Source: Gymnorhina tibicen (Eukaryota > Chordata > Aves > Passeriformes > Artamidae). From it: DNA of 64,000 nt. Position numbers and translations under genes: made by a program. Positions 33,791-48,100 of this stretch are shown here, piece after piece. The stretch is from assembly GCA_013399875.1 (NCBI GenBank), contig VXAZ01002400.1, forward strand, positions 1,098,464-1,162,463. Reading direction: 5' to 3'. Below the pieces are notes generated by a model. The model was not told the origin of the DNA. It ran no database searches and saw nothing but the letters and a program-made list of their open reading frames with translations. Position 1 is the first letter of the stretch; each line of letters opens with the position of its first letter.

Positions 33791-36193
33791 AGGCTATGGC
33801 TGGTCTACATTTCTTCCTCACTTCCCTTGAGACATCCAGGACATGTTTTGTCCCTCTTTCCCTGACACCTTCTCTCTCTTCTATTTCCTTATTATTACTA
33901 TAAATATTTTTGGAAGTTGTTCACTTGGAGCAATGGAAAAGTTTCACTGAGCAAACCGGTGTCAACCCACACAACTTCTGGAACTGTTAGAAGATCCCAT
34001 CCCCTTGTGCAACCAGCACTGTGCTGGGAGCTTCCTTTGCCAGGAAGTGGTTACTGACACCTCTAAAGAGCCCTAGCTCCAGAGCTCTTCACCAAGAGAT
34101 CAACTATCAAGTCTTATCCAAGAATTTGTAGGGAGAAATGTTTACCATTTATATTCAAGGTATTTGTTATAGGAACAACGGGAAATAAAAAGGGAAAGAC
34201 CAGAAAGACAGCTTGGCTCTACCAGAATCTTCTGGCAAAGCCGCTGATTTTTTAAGGGCACTAGTATAGACCTTTTATCTATAGTCCTTGTGCTTTTGGT
34301 AGCAGCTGAGAGTGGAGATTCTTGGCCCAGGGCTTGGTCCTTCTTTCCCCACTGTCCCACCAACGAGGGCTGTAAGGAAGGCCAAAGTGGTTTGAAAACG
34401 ATGAAGAATTGCTGGAGTTTTCCATCTTGGGCTTCCTCAAGCATGGTGCTGGAATCTCACGTTTTACACAGTAATGTGCTGTGGCTGGGGTATGCGTGCA
34501 AGGACTGGTCCCTTCCCTAACCCTTAAGGAGGAGAGGGGAGGAAGCAGAGTCCCAGCTGGATCATCCTTTGGATGCACCCATAGAAGAGGCTGGCACACG
34601 GGCAGAACTGTCCTCATGGAAAAGGCAGTCCATGACTGCACTGTACCAAGGGGTGGGAAGGGATTCTTGGGTCCTTGGAGCAACCAAGCAGGACATAATC
34701 ACTTCATCTTGTCCTGCACATTCCTCTAATGCAGCTCTCCTGTCCCTTTTTGGGGGCTGAGTGGCATCACTTTTCTGTTGGGGTGAAGTGACACAGTGGG
34801 GCAGAAGAGACAGTGATTAACCCCACGGAAAGCAGGGAGAAAGTACCTCATCCCACTCCCACAGCCATCCCACCCAGTGGGACACACTACGGAAGGAGAA
34901 CAGGGAAGAGAAATGGTTACAGCTGCCTGGTTTTTCACACAGCACATCCTCTCCTGAAAGGCTTGGAGATCTCCTTTAGCATCTTCATTATATCCCTGGT
35001 GACTCATAAGGCTCTCCACCATGACAGTCTATTCCAAAGCATCAACTGCATTGCCTAGAGCTAACTGGCTTTTACTGCTTATCTGCATTCAGAGGATTTC
35101 CAGCACTGTGTAACAACCACTATTCCAAAGGAAATTATCTTCCCAATTTGCAGAAGGAATTTTATTCTCCTGTCCAAAGTGCTGAGAGTCAGCAGAGTTT
35201 GTGATAGAGTAATCACCAGTCAAGTAATTGCTGGCTCCACAATCACAAGGCTCCCTATTAATACATGTCTAGTCCTTGAGCACTTATATAATATAAACAA
35301 CATAATAATATAACACAGAGATTGCTTTTAGAAAACCATTTCTGCAAATAGGGGTTTATAATGGAATCATTAACGAACCTTAACAACGGTGAGGATGAAA
35401 CGCATGAGACAATGTCAGGCAATTCCAGACGATTCTTTCAGACAATTTCAGCACTAACAGCAGAACGTGACTGAATCTAAGAGTTGCTGCCTTTTTTTTA
35501 TTCAAAAGAGAATCGGCCATTGTTTCAACACCGTAAGTCAGAAGCCAAATTCAACTCCTCAAAGCAATCTTTCAAATCTCTCCCTCAGCCATCTCTGTTT
35601 CCTACAGCAGTTACACAAGAAATGAAGAAGATACAAAACTGCTTGAAACTATGTGGAATTGGTACATAGAACTTCCATCAAAGTTTGCAGTTTGAAAAGC
35701 ATCAGCTTCTCTGGCTACACAAGCAAGAGCTTTGGCCATCTGTTTTTGCTCCTGCATTTCTGATCCTTCCTCTGTGCTCTCTATCTCTGCTCTATGTGTG
35801 CTGAAGAAAGGAGCAAAATAATATGGAGTGGAAGAGAGAGAAGGAAGCTCTGTCCCTCTCTCCAATCCATCCACAAGTGCAGTGTGATGACTGACTTACC
35901 AGGATGATGTAATAGTTACTCCAAGTAACTACTGCAAGACTACAAGTCAACATAAAATCTGCAGGCTTGTGCCACCCTACTCACCTCATGTTCATGCAAG
36001 GCACCACGGTGGGGAAATATGGGGGTTTCCCTCCAAAATTCAAGACTAAACTAAGTTTCCAGGTACCTTTAAAAAAGTTCTTCATATGTTGTTGCTTGCT
36101 TCAAGTTCTGTGCTTTCAGCCTGGAACGTGTCAAAGTTTTCTTTTTCTCAGGGAGTGGAAGCTGTGTGATGATCCTGATAATAAATAATAACA

Positions 36194-36612
36194 GGCTCTG
36201 GAGCACAAGTCTGATGAGGAGCAGCTGAGGGAGCTGAGGGGGCTCAGCCTGGAGAAAAGGAGGCTCAGGTGGGACCTTCTGGCTCTGCACAACTCCCTGA
36301 CAGGAGGGTGTAGCCAGGTGGGAGTTGGGCTCTGCTCCCAGGGAACAGGGACAGGACAAGAGGAGATGGCCTCGTGTTAAGCCAGGGGAAGTTTAGATTG
36401 GATAATAGGGAAGATTTCTTCATGGAAAGACTTGTCAAGTCCTGGACCAGGCTACCCAGGACAATGATTGAGTCACCATCCCTGGAGGGATTTAAAAGAC
36501 GTGTGGATGTGATACGTGGGGACATGGGTTAGTGATGAGCTTGGCAGTACTGGGGGAATGGTTGGATTCAATGATCTTAGAGGTGTTTCCCAACCTAAAT
36601 GATTCTAGAATC
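36194..36612 (+). mobile_element. CR1 LINE 3' fragment (longest in window)
   Basis: About 420 bp of CR1 3' region starts GCTCTGGAGCACAAGTCTGA. It passes through the GAGCTGAGGGGGCTCAGCCT and GGGACATGGGTTAGTG blocks and ends TTCCCAACCTAAATGATTCT. It lies in the upstream intergenic-like region. Confidence 0.93.
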
Positions 36613-39010
36613 AATCTACATATCCAATTATTTTCACTCAGGAGTCCCTATTTGTCAAGGAAGCCTGCAGTGTGAATCACAGCAGTGTAACTACACTGTG
36701 TAAAAGATAACCCAGGCTGCAGGCTTACACCCTCCACACCTGCTCCCACTTAAGGCAAAAATTGTTGAGACACTCACCAAAGCTCTGGAGACAGACATAT
36801 CCATATTCCTTGCACCAGCTTTATTGTAAAAGGACATCAGTGAATAAGGTGTGTCTCAGGACAGATTCCTCATCCCAGCCAGGAGTCGCCGTGGCTGGAG
36901 GCCTCTGAACCACATCCCATTCCCTCCTCACTGCCCTCCCTGCGCAGGTGCTGCCTGCAGCAGCCTCTGTCCCCTGGCTCCGTAAATATTCATCCAGACA
37001 AGGGCAGGGTGAAGCTACAAGTTTGCTGACTCACTACCCAGACAGCAAACCAGCACTGGCAGCAGAGTCAGGACCGGGGAGTGCTGAATCACATCCACTA
37101 ACGAGCCTTCCACGCTCCCAGCACAGAGGGGCTGATGCCGTCTGTCAAAACGCGCTCTGCTCCTTGGCTTACCCCAGCTGGCTCTAGGTAGGCATACATA
37201 TTTTAGGGACCTACTGCACAAGGAAAGGCTGTTTACTCTTCTCACTGAAGCTGCAACCTACATCACAGCTGGAGTCAAACTCCAGGGAACCACAGGTTTC
37301 TCTGACCCAGAGAAGATGACAGGTGTGGTATCACACACCCAGCGAGGGCAAACCATCACTGCTAAAGGAAAACAGCTGCACAAGTACATGCAACACTGAA
37401 TTTCCATGTTGGTAATGAGATCCATCTCACTGAACTTTGGATGCCAAAGTCTGAACCAGCCATACCAACATCTTTATGTGGTGAGTAGTGAGAAACTGGT
37501 AACGTTAGAAGACAACTCACAACCTCCTCTCTTACAGGTGTATCGTAACCTGGTATTAGTAACTCTGAAGGCACACACTTCTTTCCCCTGGCTGGGATGG
37601 CAGTAATGAGACTTGCTCCCACCTGGTCATGTGGCTTTTAGACACCCTGGGTAGGGCAGATGTTCCCAATGGGAAGCACAGTGTGTGAATGCCTGATAAA
37701 GACATGAAAGTCTTTCTTTGACTTTAATTGATTTTAGAACAGTGCTCAGATCCAAAACTGTGCTATTTTCTAGTTCTGAACACCACTAACTACAAGATCC
37801 ATCTAAAATCCACTTTGCATTTGTCCCTGCAGCCAGCAGGTCAGTCCATTCCCAATCACTAGACTGTAAGACTTTCATAAACATGACTTTTATTGTCTCT
37901 TCCAGGCTGTGCATGTGTTTTAAGATGACAAGCTAAAAGGCCATTATCAAGTTCATTTTACCCCGCTGGAATACAAATTAGATGCAAGATGCAGAAGAGA
38001 CAAACAGTCAAACTGAGATCAAAACAGATATATCCTACAAAGGAATTTTTATGTATAGAGAAGTCAAGACTTCAGTTTGAACTTTTACTTGCTTCTAGCA
38101 AAATCAGAAGTGTACAGCAAATGCTACTTGATTCAAACAATTCAATCCAAAACAACTTCCAAGGCTTGCAGAGAAAAGAACCCTTCACCTCACTGCTGTG
38201 CCCAGTCACATTATACGGATTTTAAAGAATCAAATTCTGAATTACTTACTCTGTCTGAAATCTCACTGGCTTAAAAACTGTTGGATATCCCTGCTCAGCA
38301 ACTAAGAATATCAGCAAAGCATTCCATTGCCATCTGCCAGGCAAGGGAGGGTCCTCCAGCCCCACCAGTGTGTGCCACAATCACATGGGGTGGGCAGGAC
38401 TGCTGACACCTTCTCCCTCAGCACTGCCCTCAATCCCACTGTCCATGGCACCAAAGATGCGAAACCAGATCCAAAGCTGACCCCTCATAAGCAGCTGTGA
38501 TTTAATTGAGAATGTTCACGCTGAAGGCACACTACAGTCTCCTGTGTTTTGTTCACTCAGGCACCAACTGAACTTTATCCAGAATTTCCTGTATTTTGCA
38601 AATGCCAAGAAGTAGAGTAACTCTCTAAAATCTCACCTAATGACTGCAAGAAATACCTACTAAACTTGAAGAAATTTTAATACCCTTGGGGGTTGCATGT
38701 TTATACACTGATCTCTGGTTCGTGTTAACCTGGCTTGCAGTTCTCAGTAAATCAGCCCAAGAACTCACTCTTTAATATTCACCCTGATTTTGTAACAGAA
38801 AAACACAGCATGATCTGTTTTTAGCCTTCCCTAGCAGGCAAGTCCTGGAAATAAATAAACAGCACCAGCTGAACATCCAGTCCAAGATGAGAATGTGAAG
38901 ATGTGCGGCGGTGCTGCAGGACAGCAGCTCCCACACCACTGAAACCAGTCCAAAACACTCAGACCACCCACAGCAAGTGGTGTCTCGGCTACCAGTGGCC
39001 AGGTCCTCTG

Positions 39011-39110
39011 TCACAGAATGGTTTGGGTTGGGAGGGACCTTTAACTCTCACCTAGTCCAACCCCCTGCAGTGAGCAGAGACATCCTTCAACTGCATCAAC
39101 TACATCCCAT
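39011..39110 (-). mobile_element. CR1 3' fragment
   Basis: The CR1 tail reads TCACAGAATGGTTTGGGTTG, then CTAGTCCAACCCCCTGCAG. The 5' boundary is uncertain. Confidence 0.8.
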
Positions 39111-39719
39111 GCTGGTGCCTCAGCACAGTGGAAGCCCTGCCTTGACCCTGCTTTGTCCAGCTCCTTCCCCTCTGCCTCGGGGCCCAAGAACCTGAAAGCA
39201 CCTGAAAGCAACCCCAAAATACCTGATGATTCCCCCACCCCTCCCTCCACAAGCACTCAACTGCCTTGAAGGTAGCAACATCTGCTGCTACAGTGCTTTC
39301 GGAAAGGTTTTTATTTACTGTGTGATTTTATAGACCTGACAACCAGTGCGTCCCCAGGAAGCACAAGGATTAAATTTTCAATTAAAATAAACCTCATCTT
39401 TTCCTTAATCACGCGAATTTTGAAACATAAACCACCCGCCTGCAAGGATCAGGAGGGACAAGCTGATGTCTCCAGAGCTGGCAAAGCAGCTTCTTAGGCT
39501 TTTTTATTCTGCTGGAATATGGAAATACCATACAGCAAGAAATATTAAACTTTTAATGCAATTAAAGATGGAAGGAAAAAAATATTAATTGTGGGCATGG
39601 AGAGCAATTCTTCAATTTTAATAAAAGTCATCCAGCGTCTCATGGAAACAGCAAATGTATCAACTTTGATGCATCTTCAATATTTTGATGTTTTAAGAAA
39701 AGAAATATGGATGGACCCC

Positions 39720-39819
39720 AAGCAACTTGGTCTAGTGGAAGGTGTCCCTGCCCATGGCAGGGGTTGGAATGAGATGAGCTTTAAGGTGCCTTCCAACCTA
39801 AACCATTCTGTGATTCTGT
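39720..39819 (+). mobile_element. CR1 3' fragment
   Basis: This is the CR1 3' terminus with TCTAGTGGAAGGTGTCCCTG, ending ACCATTCTGTGATTCTGT. It is oriented opposite to the fragment 700 bp to its left. Confidence 0.88.
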
Positions 39820-40205
39820 AATTTCAGGCTGACAAAAATACTAAAAGTTACCTCCAGCATTAGAAACTCATTCATATGAAGAATCAGATGGAAAAGAAAG
39901 TTGCTCAATGAAAACCCAAAAAGGAAGTTTTTCCTTCAAGAGGAACTTCATTTCATGCACACAATGTTACTGGCCTCAGAGCCTCTGCCAGGCTGGATGG
40001 ATCCTGCTGTCCTCACCCTGAAGACAAAATATGTTTAGTATTCAATCATAAATTTCAGCTTAGTGGCTTTATCCACCGCCAGGCGTGCTGAAGAGCAAGA
40101 ACCTCATGGGGAACACACAGAAATCTCACCTGGAGCATGCACAGACCTCATTTGAGAAAGCAGAGCTCACCAGACTCCCTACAACACACCCCACCTGCTC
40201 GAGGT

Positions 40206-40266
40206 GGAAGGATTTAGGTGACCTTTAAGGTCCCTTCCAGTCTAAACCATTTTCTGGTTCTGTGAT
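40206..40266 (+). mobile_element. CR1 3'-end remnant
   Basis: This is a short CR1 end containing TTTAAGGTCCCTTCCAGTCT and a TTCTGGTTCTGTGAT terminus. Confidence 0.75.
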
Positions 40267-41263
40267 CTGATCATTTGAGAAGTGCTAGCAAAATAGCAAG
40301 GCCACAAGCTTCTGAAAAACTGCCAGAGTCTGGGCATTCCCCAGCCTGCATTTCAAACCCTTTCAAAGTTTAAGAGTTTAGGAGAAAGGTTCCTACTTCA
40401 CCCTGGCCACTCTCTGAAACTCCCTGGCAGTAAAACACAACCCAAGTAGACAACCAGCGCTCAGTCTGCTCAATAACAAAGCATAAATCGAGTATCCATT
40501 CCAAATATCCAATACAGCCTTTCCAGACACTTCTATTGTGGGGTTTTTTTCCCAAGGAAAACAGCTTAGATGTAATTGCACGTCAGATAATTATTTGCCT
40601 TCCCAATGTTTTATTAACAAAGCTGCCAGGAGTGAAATAAGCTGTCTCAATTTTCTGGTTCTGCAATTATGAAGTGCCTCTTCTTTGCCATAAGAGAGCA
40701 TTTGAGTTGAGAAAACTTCCATTTTGTGCTTGTCATCGTGACTGTAGAGCATGTCAGTGTGACAGTAAATCACTTGTCATATTTGCTATCTTTTGGGTAG
40801 CCAGCAGGTAATTAGATGGCTTAGGGCTTCTTTCAATACCATAAATCAGAATTGCATAGCAGGCTAGGAATCCAGGGCTGGCCAGTCCCGAAATTTAGCC
40901 ACCAGCATGTTCCTGGCTAGGCAGGTTCTGTGGTAGGGGTAGGAACTTGCATCATCCAACACTGCAACCCCTACCACTCCAGATGGCATCAGAAAGTTCC
41001 TTGGATGAAGAAATATAAATAATTTTTAGGAAAAATTATGACATAAGATGGAATTTGTTGCCATGTTAGTGGTGCTGCATTTCATCTTCCAGCCCTTCTG
41101 ATTTTAAAGGCTGGATGCAGAATTGCCAGAGCTTTTGAAGCAGGATCTGAAGCTTCAGCAAAGATGTGAAAATGGATCAGACCGATCACAAGTCTTAAAA
41201 AAAAAGCCCCACAACTGTGTGTGGAGTCAAACAACTTCAAGAAGACCAAGGAGAGACAGAAAA

Positions 41264-41318
41264 TAACAGAACAGTTTGGGTTGAAAAAGGACCTTAAAGA
41301 TCATCTAGTTCCAGTCAT
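41264..41318 (-). mobile_element. CR1 3'-end remnant
   Basis: The AACAGTTTGGGTTGAAAAAG start and CTTAAAGATCATCTAGTTCC block mark an antisense CR1 terminus of about 55 bp. Confidence 0.75.
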
Positions 41319-41574
41319 CTTCATGTGCATTTTCCTGCCCAAAAGAAAGGACTCATTAGGCATGTCCATGTAGGCAAGGCCAGGACCAAGAGGCTTTAAT
41401 TGCATTAATGGGAAGTTCAGTGGGGCAGCACATCAGCTGTTCCACAAGGAGCACAGTGAACCACTAAATGAGATGATGTCAGGCAGGAAATTCTCATTGC
41501 TGGAAGATTTTCAGATCAGGCTGCCCGGGATGGATGAAGTGGAGTTGAACACCTCAGAGCACGGGGACAGAGCA

Positions 41575-41781
41575 GGTCCATTCTCCAGAGGGTGGTCAGC
41601 CATGGCAACAGGCTGCCCAGGGAATTGGTGGGATCACCATCCCTGGAGGGATTGAAAAGCTGTGTGGATGTGGCACTTGGGGACATGGGTTAGTGGTGGG
41701 TTGGCAGTGCTGGGGGAACAGTTGGACTGGAGGATCTTGGAGGTATTTTCCAACCTAAATCACTCTGTGACTCTGTGACTC
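41575..41781 (+). mobile_element. CR1 3' fragment
   Basis: The CR1 body contains CAGGCTGCCCAGGGAATTGG and CACTTGGGGACATGGGTTAG. It ends with the octamer-type terminus CTCTGTGACTCTGTGACT. It belongs to the same group as 36194-36612. Confidence 0.9.
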
Positions 41782-43331
41782 ACTCAACCTGTATTCATGG
41801 AGCTAATAACAAAGAGGTGCTAATAATAAACAGCAGCTATTATTAGCTGGGCTGACAAGAAAAACTAGGGTGAAGGCAGCCTGCTGGGAGCTCAGAATGG
41901 GTGTCAGAGGCAGGATGCTCTGTAGAATTCCCAGATAAGCATCCCACCACTGCACTCAAATCACTGCAGGTGGTGTTTTCCAATCTCCGTAGAACAGGGA
42001 ATGCAAGACCACTGTCAAGGCCAGGCAGGAAATGTTAGAAAAGCTGTCAGCGAGTACCATTTATTATTCATTATTTCTATGTCTTCTTTGGAAGGAACGG
42101 ATACCTGAAAGTCAAAACAGCCTCACACCCACCAGCACCAGACACTTGATTACAGAAGATTCCCCAGGCAAATGTGAAGTCTTGGGAAAGGCTCCTACGG
42201 CAGAGCATCAGGGATTCACAGGATAGGACACAAGCACTGTGTCCCAGCTTGACACTGAACACACAGAGTTACAGCTTTTGAAGCAAAACAGAGTGACCAA
42301 ATCCCAGTTCAGTGGCTGGTTCTGTTTGAGACCCTACAGTAAGATTAATTTCCAGTAGCTCTGAGAGTTAGTTTCTGCTATTTTATTCTAAAGTATTTTA
42401 ATTTTCCATTTTAAGTGCTGATCTAATGCAAGGGTGCCTTTGCTCCTGCAAAATCCCAGCTACATCAATTTACTGATGGTGAAATAACAGCCCAAAATCT
42501 CAGCTGCAAGACATCAGCCCTTCTCCACCACAGCCAGGCCTTAGAGTGAGGGGTTAAATAACTGTGGTTATAAAGGCTCAGCACAAAATATGCTCCGGCA
42601 CTCACAGAGCCCTCCGAAAGCTGTGATCTGAGTGTCAAAGTCCATCTGCACTCATCAGCAGGGGCACCACGGAGGATGCTCATGTGTACCTGGGCCAGCA
42701 GAGAGAGATCCCATGTGAGTTTAATTCCCCCTCTTTTTTTCCCCCCCTCATAATTTGGGTCCACTCTTTGAAAAAAAACAAATAAAACCAGATGACAAGT
42801 AGCAGCCTGAACATAACCAGTGCTGCAATTCAAGAGAATTCTTTTGAACAGTAGCAGCTTTTTTAATTTTCTAGGAGAAATTCCCTACAAATTATTTGAA
42901 AAAAACCAGTAAAATCCTTGCACTACAGAAATTAAAAATTTGGGTACTCAGAAATCTCCAACCTATTGTGAGTGTTTCTTGTCTAATCTTCATATAATCC
43001 TCCTTAATACCTTTCAGTGTAAATCTCTGCTACGTGCAACATCTTATTAGCAAGACAATGAAGATAACACAAGAAAAGTCACTGAGCAGCATTAGGGGAT
43101 TAAGGGAGGATTAAACAGTCGTGACACAAAGAGAATGTCGAAACTGAGTATTCACCATAATTAGTCTGGTTCCTCATACTCTCCCTGGGTCAATTACTCA
43201 AGTCTCTGGATTGTCCTGCTGGACTGTGCTCGGTGTGATGAGAGCAGACAGGACTCAGACATGGTCTCGTGACTGGTGATGGTTTTCCAGGGTGAGAGAG
43301 GGACATGGACTCTGTTCTAAACATACATGAA

Positions 43332-43576
43332 AAGCTGAGTGAGGAGGGGAGATTTAGATTGGATTTTAAAAAGAAATTCTTCCCTGTGAGGGTGGTGAGG
43401 CCCTGGCACAGGGTGCCCAGAGAAGCTGTGGCTGCCCCTGGATCCCTGGAAGTGTCCAAGGCCAGGTTGGATGGGGCTTGGAGCAACCTGGGACAGTGGA
43501 AGGTGTCCCTGCCCATGGCAGGGGGTGGAATTAGATGGTCTTAAAAAGTTCACTCCAACCCAAACCATTCTGTGAT
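43332..43576 (+). mobile_element. CR1 3' fragment
   Basis: It contains GGGGAGATTTAGATTGGAT, CAGGGTGCCCAGAGAAGCTG and CAACCCAAACCATTCTGTGA. It is a well preserved CR1 tail in plus orientation. Confidence 0.92.
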
Positions 43577-44811
43577 ATATATCAGAAAATGGGTAGTAAA
43601 AGTGAAACAGGTTTTTCCTGGAGACATCCTGCATTTCTTGAGGAGGATGATACCTCTTAGTAATGTGGTTTTATGGGTACCTGAAACGTCTCTTTTCCAG
43701 AGAGGAATTGGCAGGCACATGCACAACCAACCTCTTCCAGGGGTACTTGGACAGCTCACCCTTCCCACAGACATCCCCACCCCGGGCTGGGGAAGCAGGC
43801 ACACCTCCACAGCAACAGTGGAGGCCCAGTCAGACCAGCTTCACCTGGTGGAAATGGGAAGTATTTTTATGAAAAGTCTCCTCAGGTCCTCAGGCCACTT
43901 ACAGAACTGAGTGGCGGTTCCAAACAAGGTGGTTCTAAGTGAAACTGCTCCCATCAAGGGTACCCCTGAGATCCCCTGCTGCCTCCCAGTTCCCAGGAGA
44001 GTGATGTACCCCTGCTTTCACTGGCTCCCCAAGTAAGGCTTTGCAAGAGCTCAGATCTGCACCAGCAAGATCCAGCAGCCATCCACAGCCTTGAAAAGCC
44101 ATTGTGCACTACCCTTTAAAAAAATCCACCCTTAATCTGAAATAAATTCTTACTCAATACTTAAAATCAAGCCTATTTACTGCCACAGAGCACAGTATTG
44201 ATCCAGCCCTGGTTTAACTTGTCAGAGGTAAATCAGAGTCTGTGGCAGGATTCTGTGAAGTTACTGAAAAGCCCATCTCCTCGTTAGGGAACGAGCTGTG
44301 CTATCAGGACTCAGTCTCCCAGCAATTAAACTGGCACCCAAGTGTTCCCTTACATCCCCTGCTAACTATTGGCACCTTCAAGCCCAAAATGACCCTCTGC
44401 TCACAGCACCCATGGAGTGTCATGGATTATCAGTGGGCAGGAACGGGCAGGAGTGGCCAGAGCAGGTCAAATACACATTCCCTGGAAACACAGCTTTCCA
44501 CAGCCTCTGGGACCGCTCACCCAGCTCTTATTTCTAAATACCTCAGGAGGGGTTGCCCCTTTTTTCCAAAATCTGTCGGTGCCTGGAATCCATGTCAATA
44601 AAAATACAGGGGTTTTAAATACCCTTTTTTATTTCTTTTCCCCTGATAAGTGCCTGGCAATGTTTTGCCCCAGCCATGCAACAAATCAGAGCACAAGAGC
44701 TGATCTCCAGCGGCCCTGAACAGGCACCACATCCTGCTCTCTGCACCAAAAACTGCACGAAAGGGCTCCTCCACATAAGTGCTGTTTGGGGACAGAGGGA
44801 CCATGATTAAG

Positions 44812-45118
44812 CATAGAATAACAGAATCATTAAAGTCATTAAGGTTGGAAAAGACCTCAAAGATCATCAGGACCAGAATCATCACATTCACCACTAAACC
44901 CTGTCCCCAGGTGCCACATCCACATGTTTTTTCAGTATTTTCAGGGATGGTGATTCCACCCCTGCTCTAAATCCTGACCACCCCTCCAGCAAAGAATTTT
45001 TTCCTAATACCCAATCTAAACATCCCTTGGGACAACTTGAGGCCATTTCCTCCAGTCCTGTCACTTGTTAGGTGGGAGAAGGAACCAACCCCCACCTGGC
45101 TACACCCTCCTGTCAGGA
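44812..45118 (-). mobile_element. CR1 3' fragment
   Basis: This is an antisense CR1 with AAGGTTGGAAAAGACCTCAA, CCTAATACCCAATCTAAAC and CACCTGGCTACACCCTCCTG blocks. It is the same subfamily as 5344-5570 but longer. Confidence 0.9.
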
Positions 45119-48100
45119 AGCAGCACTCCAGGGATAATGGGAATGCAGCAATATGGTGCAGAGGCCCTGGAAGAGCACACAGACCCTTCTGCTTCCTACA
45201 GATGTGTCTTGACAGAGAGAAAACCTTGCGTTAGTTTTTCATGCACGTAAAATGCCTGTAGGCCTCTCTCTGCAAGAACTTGGTACAAATGCAGATTCCT
45301 GGCAGGCTCAGTCGGACTGAACACACTTTTTACTCTCTCCACCAAAGTTTCAAGAGCATGAAGAAGAAAAAAAAAAGGGAAAAAGGAAAAACCAGATCTC
45401 CATGTGTCATGCTCCCTGGAGCCTCCTCAGCTTGAATGCTTGTACTGCTGCAGCTCGCCCAGAAACTCAGATCTGTATTTAGTGGGCACAAAAATTGCTC
45501 TAATGATCCAGAGTACCCAGTGAACTTACCCTGAGGACCTCCAAGTCACCCTGTTCTGCTCGAGCTCCATTACAAGTGGAGCTGGCTGACCTCCCTCACA
45601 CCATGCTCTCATCCGAACAGCAGCTTTTCCCTCAGGGATTGTCCCACCAAAGGTATTTTGAACCGGTTTTGTGCTGTAATCTGCCACGCAGGATGGTTTT
45701 CCCTGCTCCCAGGAATCCATTCCAGGAGAGCTTCTCCAGCTCTCCTCTCCTGGGGTTTGGAGCAACTCAGCATTAACTTACCTAATTACTGCAAAAGGAT
45801 GTTGCAGACGGTTTCATTCCACTTGTTCTTTAACCAATCCTTTCTCTTTTACATGTATTCCCCTGTCCCCTGCCCTTTCCATTGTGGGATTCGGGGTGTT
45901 TAACGTGACCCTCCTGGATGTCAAAAGCAATATAAAAAAGTACAGAAGGATCTGGGGATTGCTTCAACCCAGGTGCAGCATCTTGCGCTTGGTCTTGTTA
46001 ACGGAGCAGTGGTGCTGAGCTGGGCTCTGACATGGGCAAAAGGAAAGTTGTTTTGAAATTGATCCCCAAATGGCCTTGTGATGGTTTTGTCGGGGTAAGA
46101 GGGGAGCTGGAAAACAGGATGGGAGCAAATGGCTGAGCATGCACAGCCCAGCCCTTTGGCATCATGGACTAAGTTTGGAAACTGATCATGAAACTCAGCC
46201 CTCATTCCTTCCAGAGGAGCACAAGCCCCTGAGTTCCAGGCTCAGGAACTCCTGGCCCCCACCAGACCAGATCCATCCTGAAGGATCCCAGAAGGACTGG
46301 CAGGAGGGGGCTGGCAACAGAGGAAGCTTTCAGAAATCCCATGAGCCAAATTCAGCTTTAACCTCCTCCTTCTGTAATCCCTGCTTGCTTAAAGCAGCTA
46401 TGTAAACACTCTTCCCAAAGAGGGAAAAGCTGTGTTGGGACAGGGCTTGGGAAATGTAGACTGGAGCAGCTGCTCTTCCTCCAGCAGAGCTCAAACACGA
46501 TGCCAAGTACTTGTCTTGGCATATGAGCACACAGGAGGCTTGGAGGGAGAAGTTGGAGGCTCTTGAGCTAACAAAGCAAGCCTGTTTTGGACGCTCTGCG
46601 TGCAGACCTCTTTCTGCTTGATACTCTGTGTATGTTCAGGTTTTGCAGAGCAGAGCCCTCGGTTACACAGCTGTAAATGGAGAAATGCAGCAGCCACATC
46701 CTCTGAGGCCTTTAATCATCTTCTACCTGTGCCTTCCTAACCAGGGGCACAATTTAATTACAAAAGCACAGCTGCCAAAAACGCAGTCAAAAGCCCAGAA
46801 CTATTTTTCGTGGTGGCAGGTAAAGCAAGTATTTCTCTTTGCAGTGTCAACAAGGATCTATCAAGCTGGCCCCTCTTCTGTCATCCCTTCCCTTCCAGTT
46901 CCAGCTGCAGCTCCCTCTCATTCTGCTCCCAGGCAATCCACACGTGGGGTTTTTTTCTAAAGCAAAAAGCAAATTGAAAGACAAAACTGATGTCAGCACT
47001 CTGGTGAGATATTTCTTCCACTTGCAGAGCCCGTTTTCCCAACTTATCCCAGAGCAAGATGAACCCATAAGGAGACTCCAGCAGAACAAATCCATCACCT
47101 CCCTTGATGATGCTCTGTTGGATGAGCTGCCACGGCATGGGTAAAGTAGCCACAGGGGCCATTCTTTGATGATCTTCCTACTGTGTTTCTAGAAATTCCC
47201 AAACTAGAGAAGATTAATTGTTTCCTGGCTCATTTCCCAGCACCTGCCTGGCTCGGCAGCCTTGGAAGCGTGAAGGTGAGGGCAGGCTGCAGAGCTGCTA
47301 AGCAATCCACCCTTTGGTGCTCAGCAGAGTGTGCTGAGGGCTCAAAACCAGCCTGAAAAGCACCAGGCAGGGTTTCCAGACCAACCCAGTCTCTCCAAGC
47401 ATGGCACACACTCCCTGTGTCCCCAGCCAGGCCAGCAGCAGTGGTTTAGGTGGCATTAGTGAATTCCTCCACCCTGGGAAGGAAAAATACAGAGCTGCTG
47501 TTTCCCCCAGCGTTAACAGCTGTATTGTGGTTGTTCTGCAGCAGGGGAGCAGCTCCCTGGTACAGGAAGCAATCCATATGAAAATCTGCACCTCTGAAGT
47601 ATTTCCCTTTGCATCGGTGGAATGCTGGCTGGAAACTGTGATTTCATTTAGCTTAATCCCTGGGGTAATGCCCATGTGTTGCACACTCTTAAAACACAAA
47701 GAGCAGCACCCCTCAGCTGAGTGCATTTTCAGGAGCACAACCAAGCTGTTCCTGTTCTGATTTTCATCAGTTCATTGCTTGTCAAGAATGAAAGACCAGG
47801 AATTCTCTCTGTGGGTATTTCTAGTTGTGCTCATTAGTGTGGTAACTCAGTGCTACACACTCAGCTGGACAATCTGATTTGAGCTGAAGACATGGAGCTG
47901 CCATGAGATACTCACAGCTGTATTTTTCCATTTGCCTAAATTCCAGATTCTTATTTAAAAAATTCTCACTCGGGCTTCCAACTGAATCCTCGTTGTACTC
48001 CATGGACAGCAACACTTTCAGTGACTGCAAGAGAATGGAGCTGGCACCACTTTAGGGTAATTACAGGCAGACAAAGTTCTGTGGTTACCTCCAGCCATAA

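Larger units (their letters stand above)
33561..46960. other. upstream intergenic-like region, left part
   Basis: Apart from the CR1 copies listed at 36194, 39011, 39720, 40206, 41264, 41575, 43332 and 44812, no exon with splice support and no RNA gene was recognised. Confidence 0.6.
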
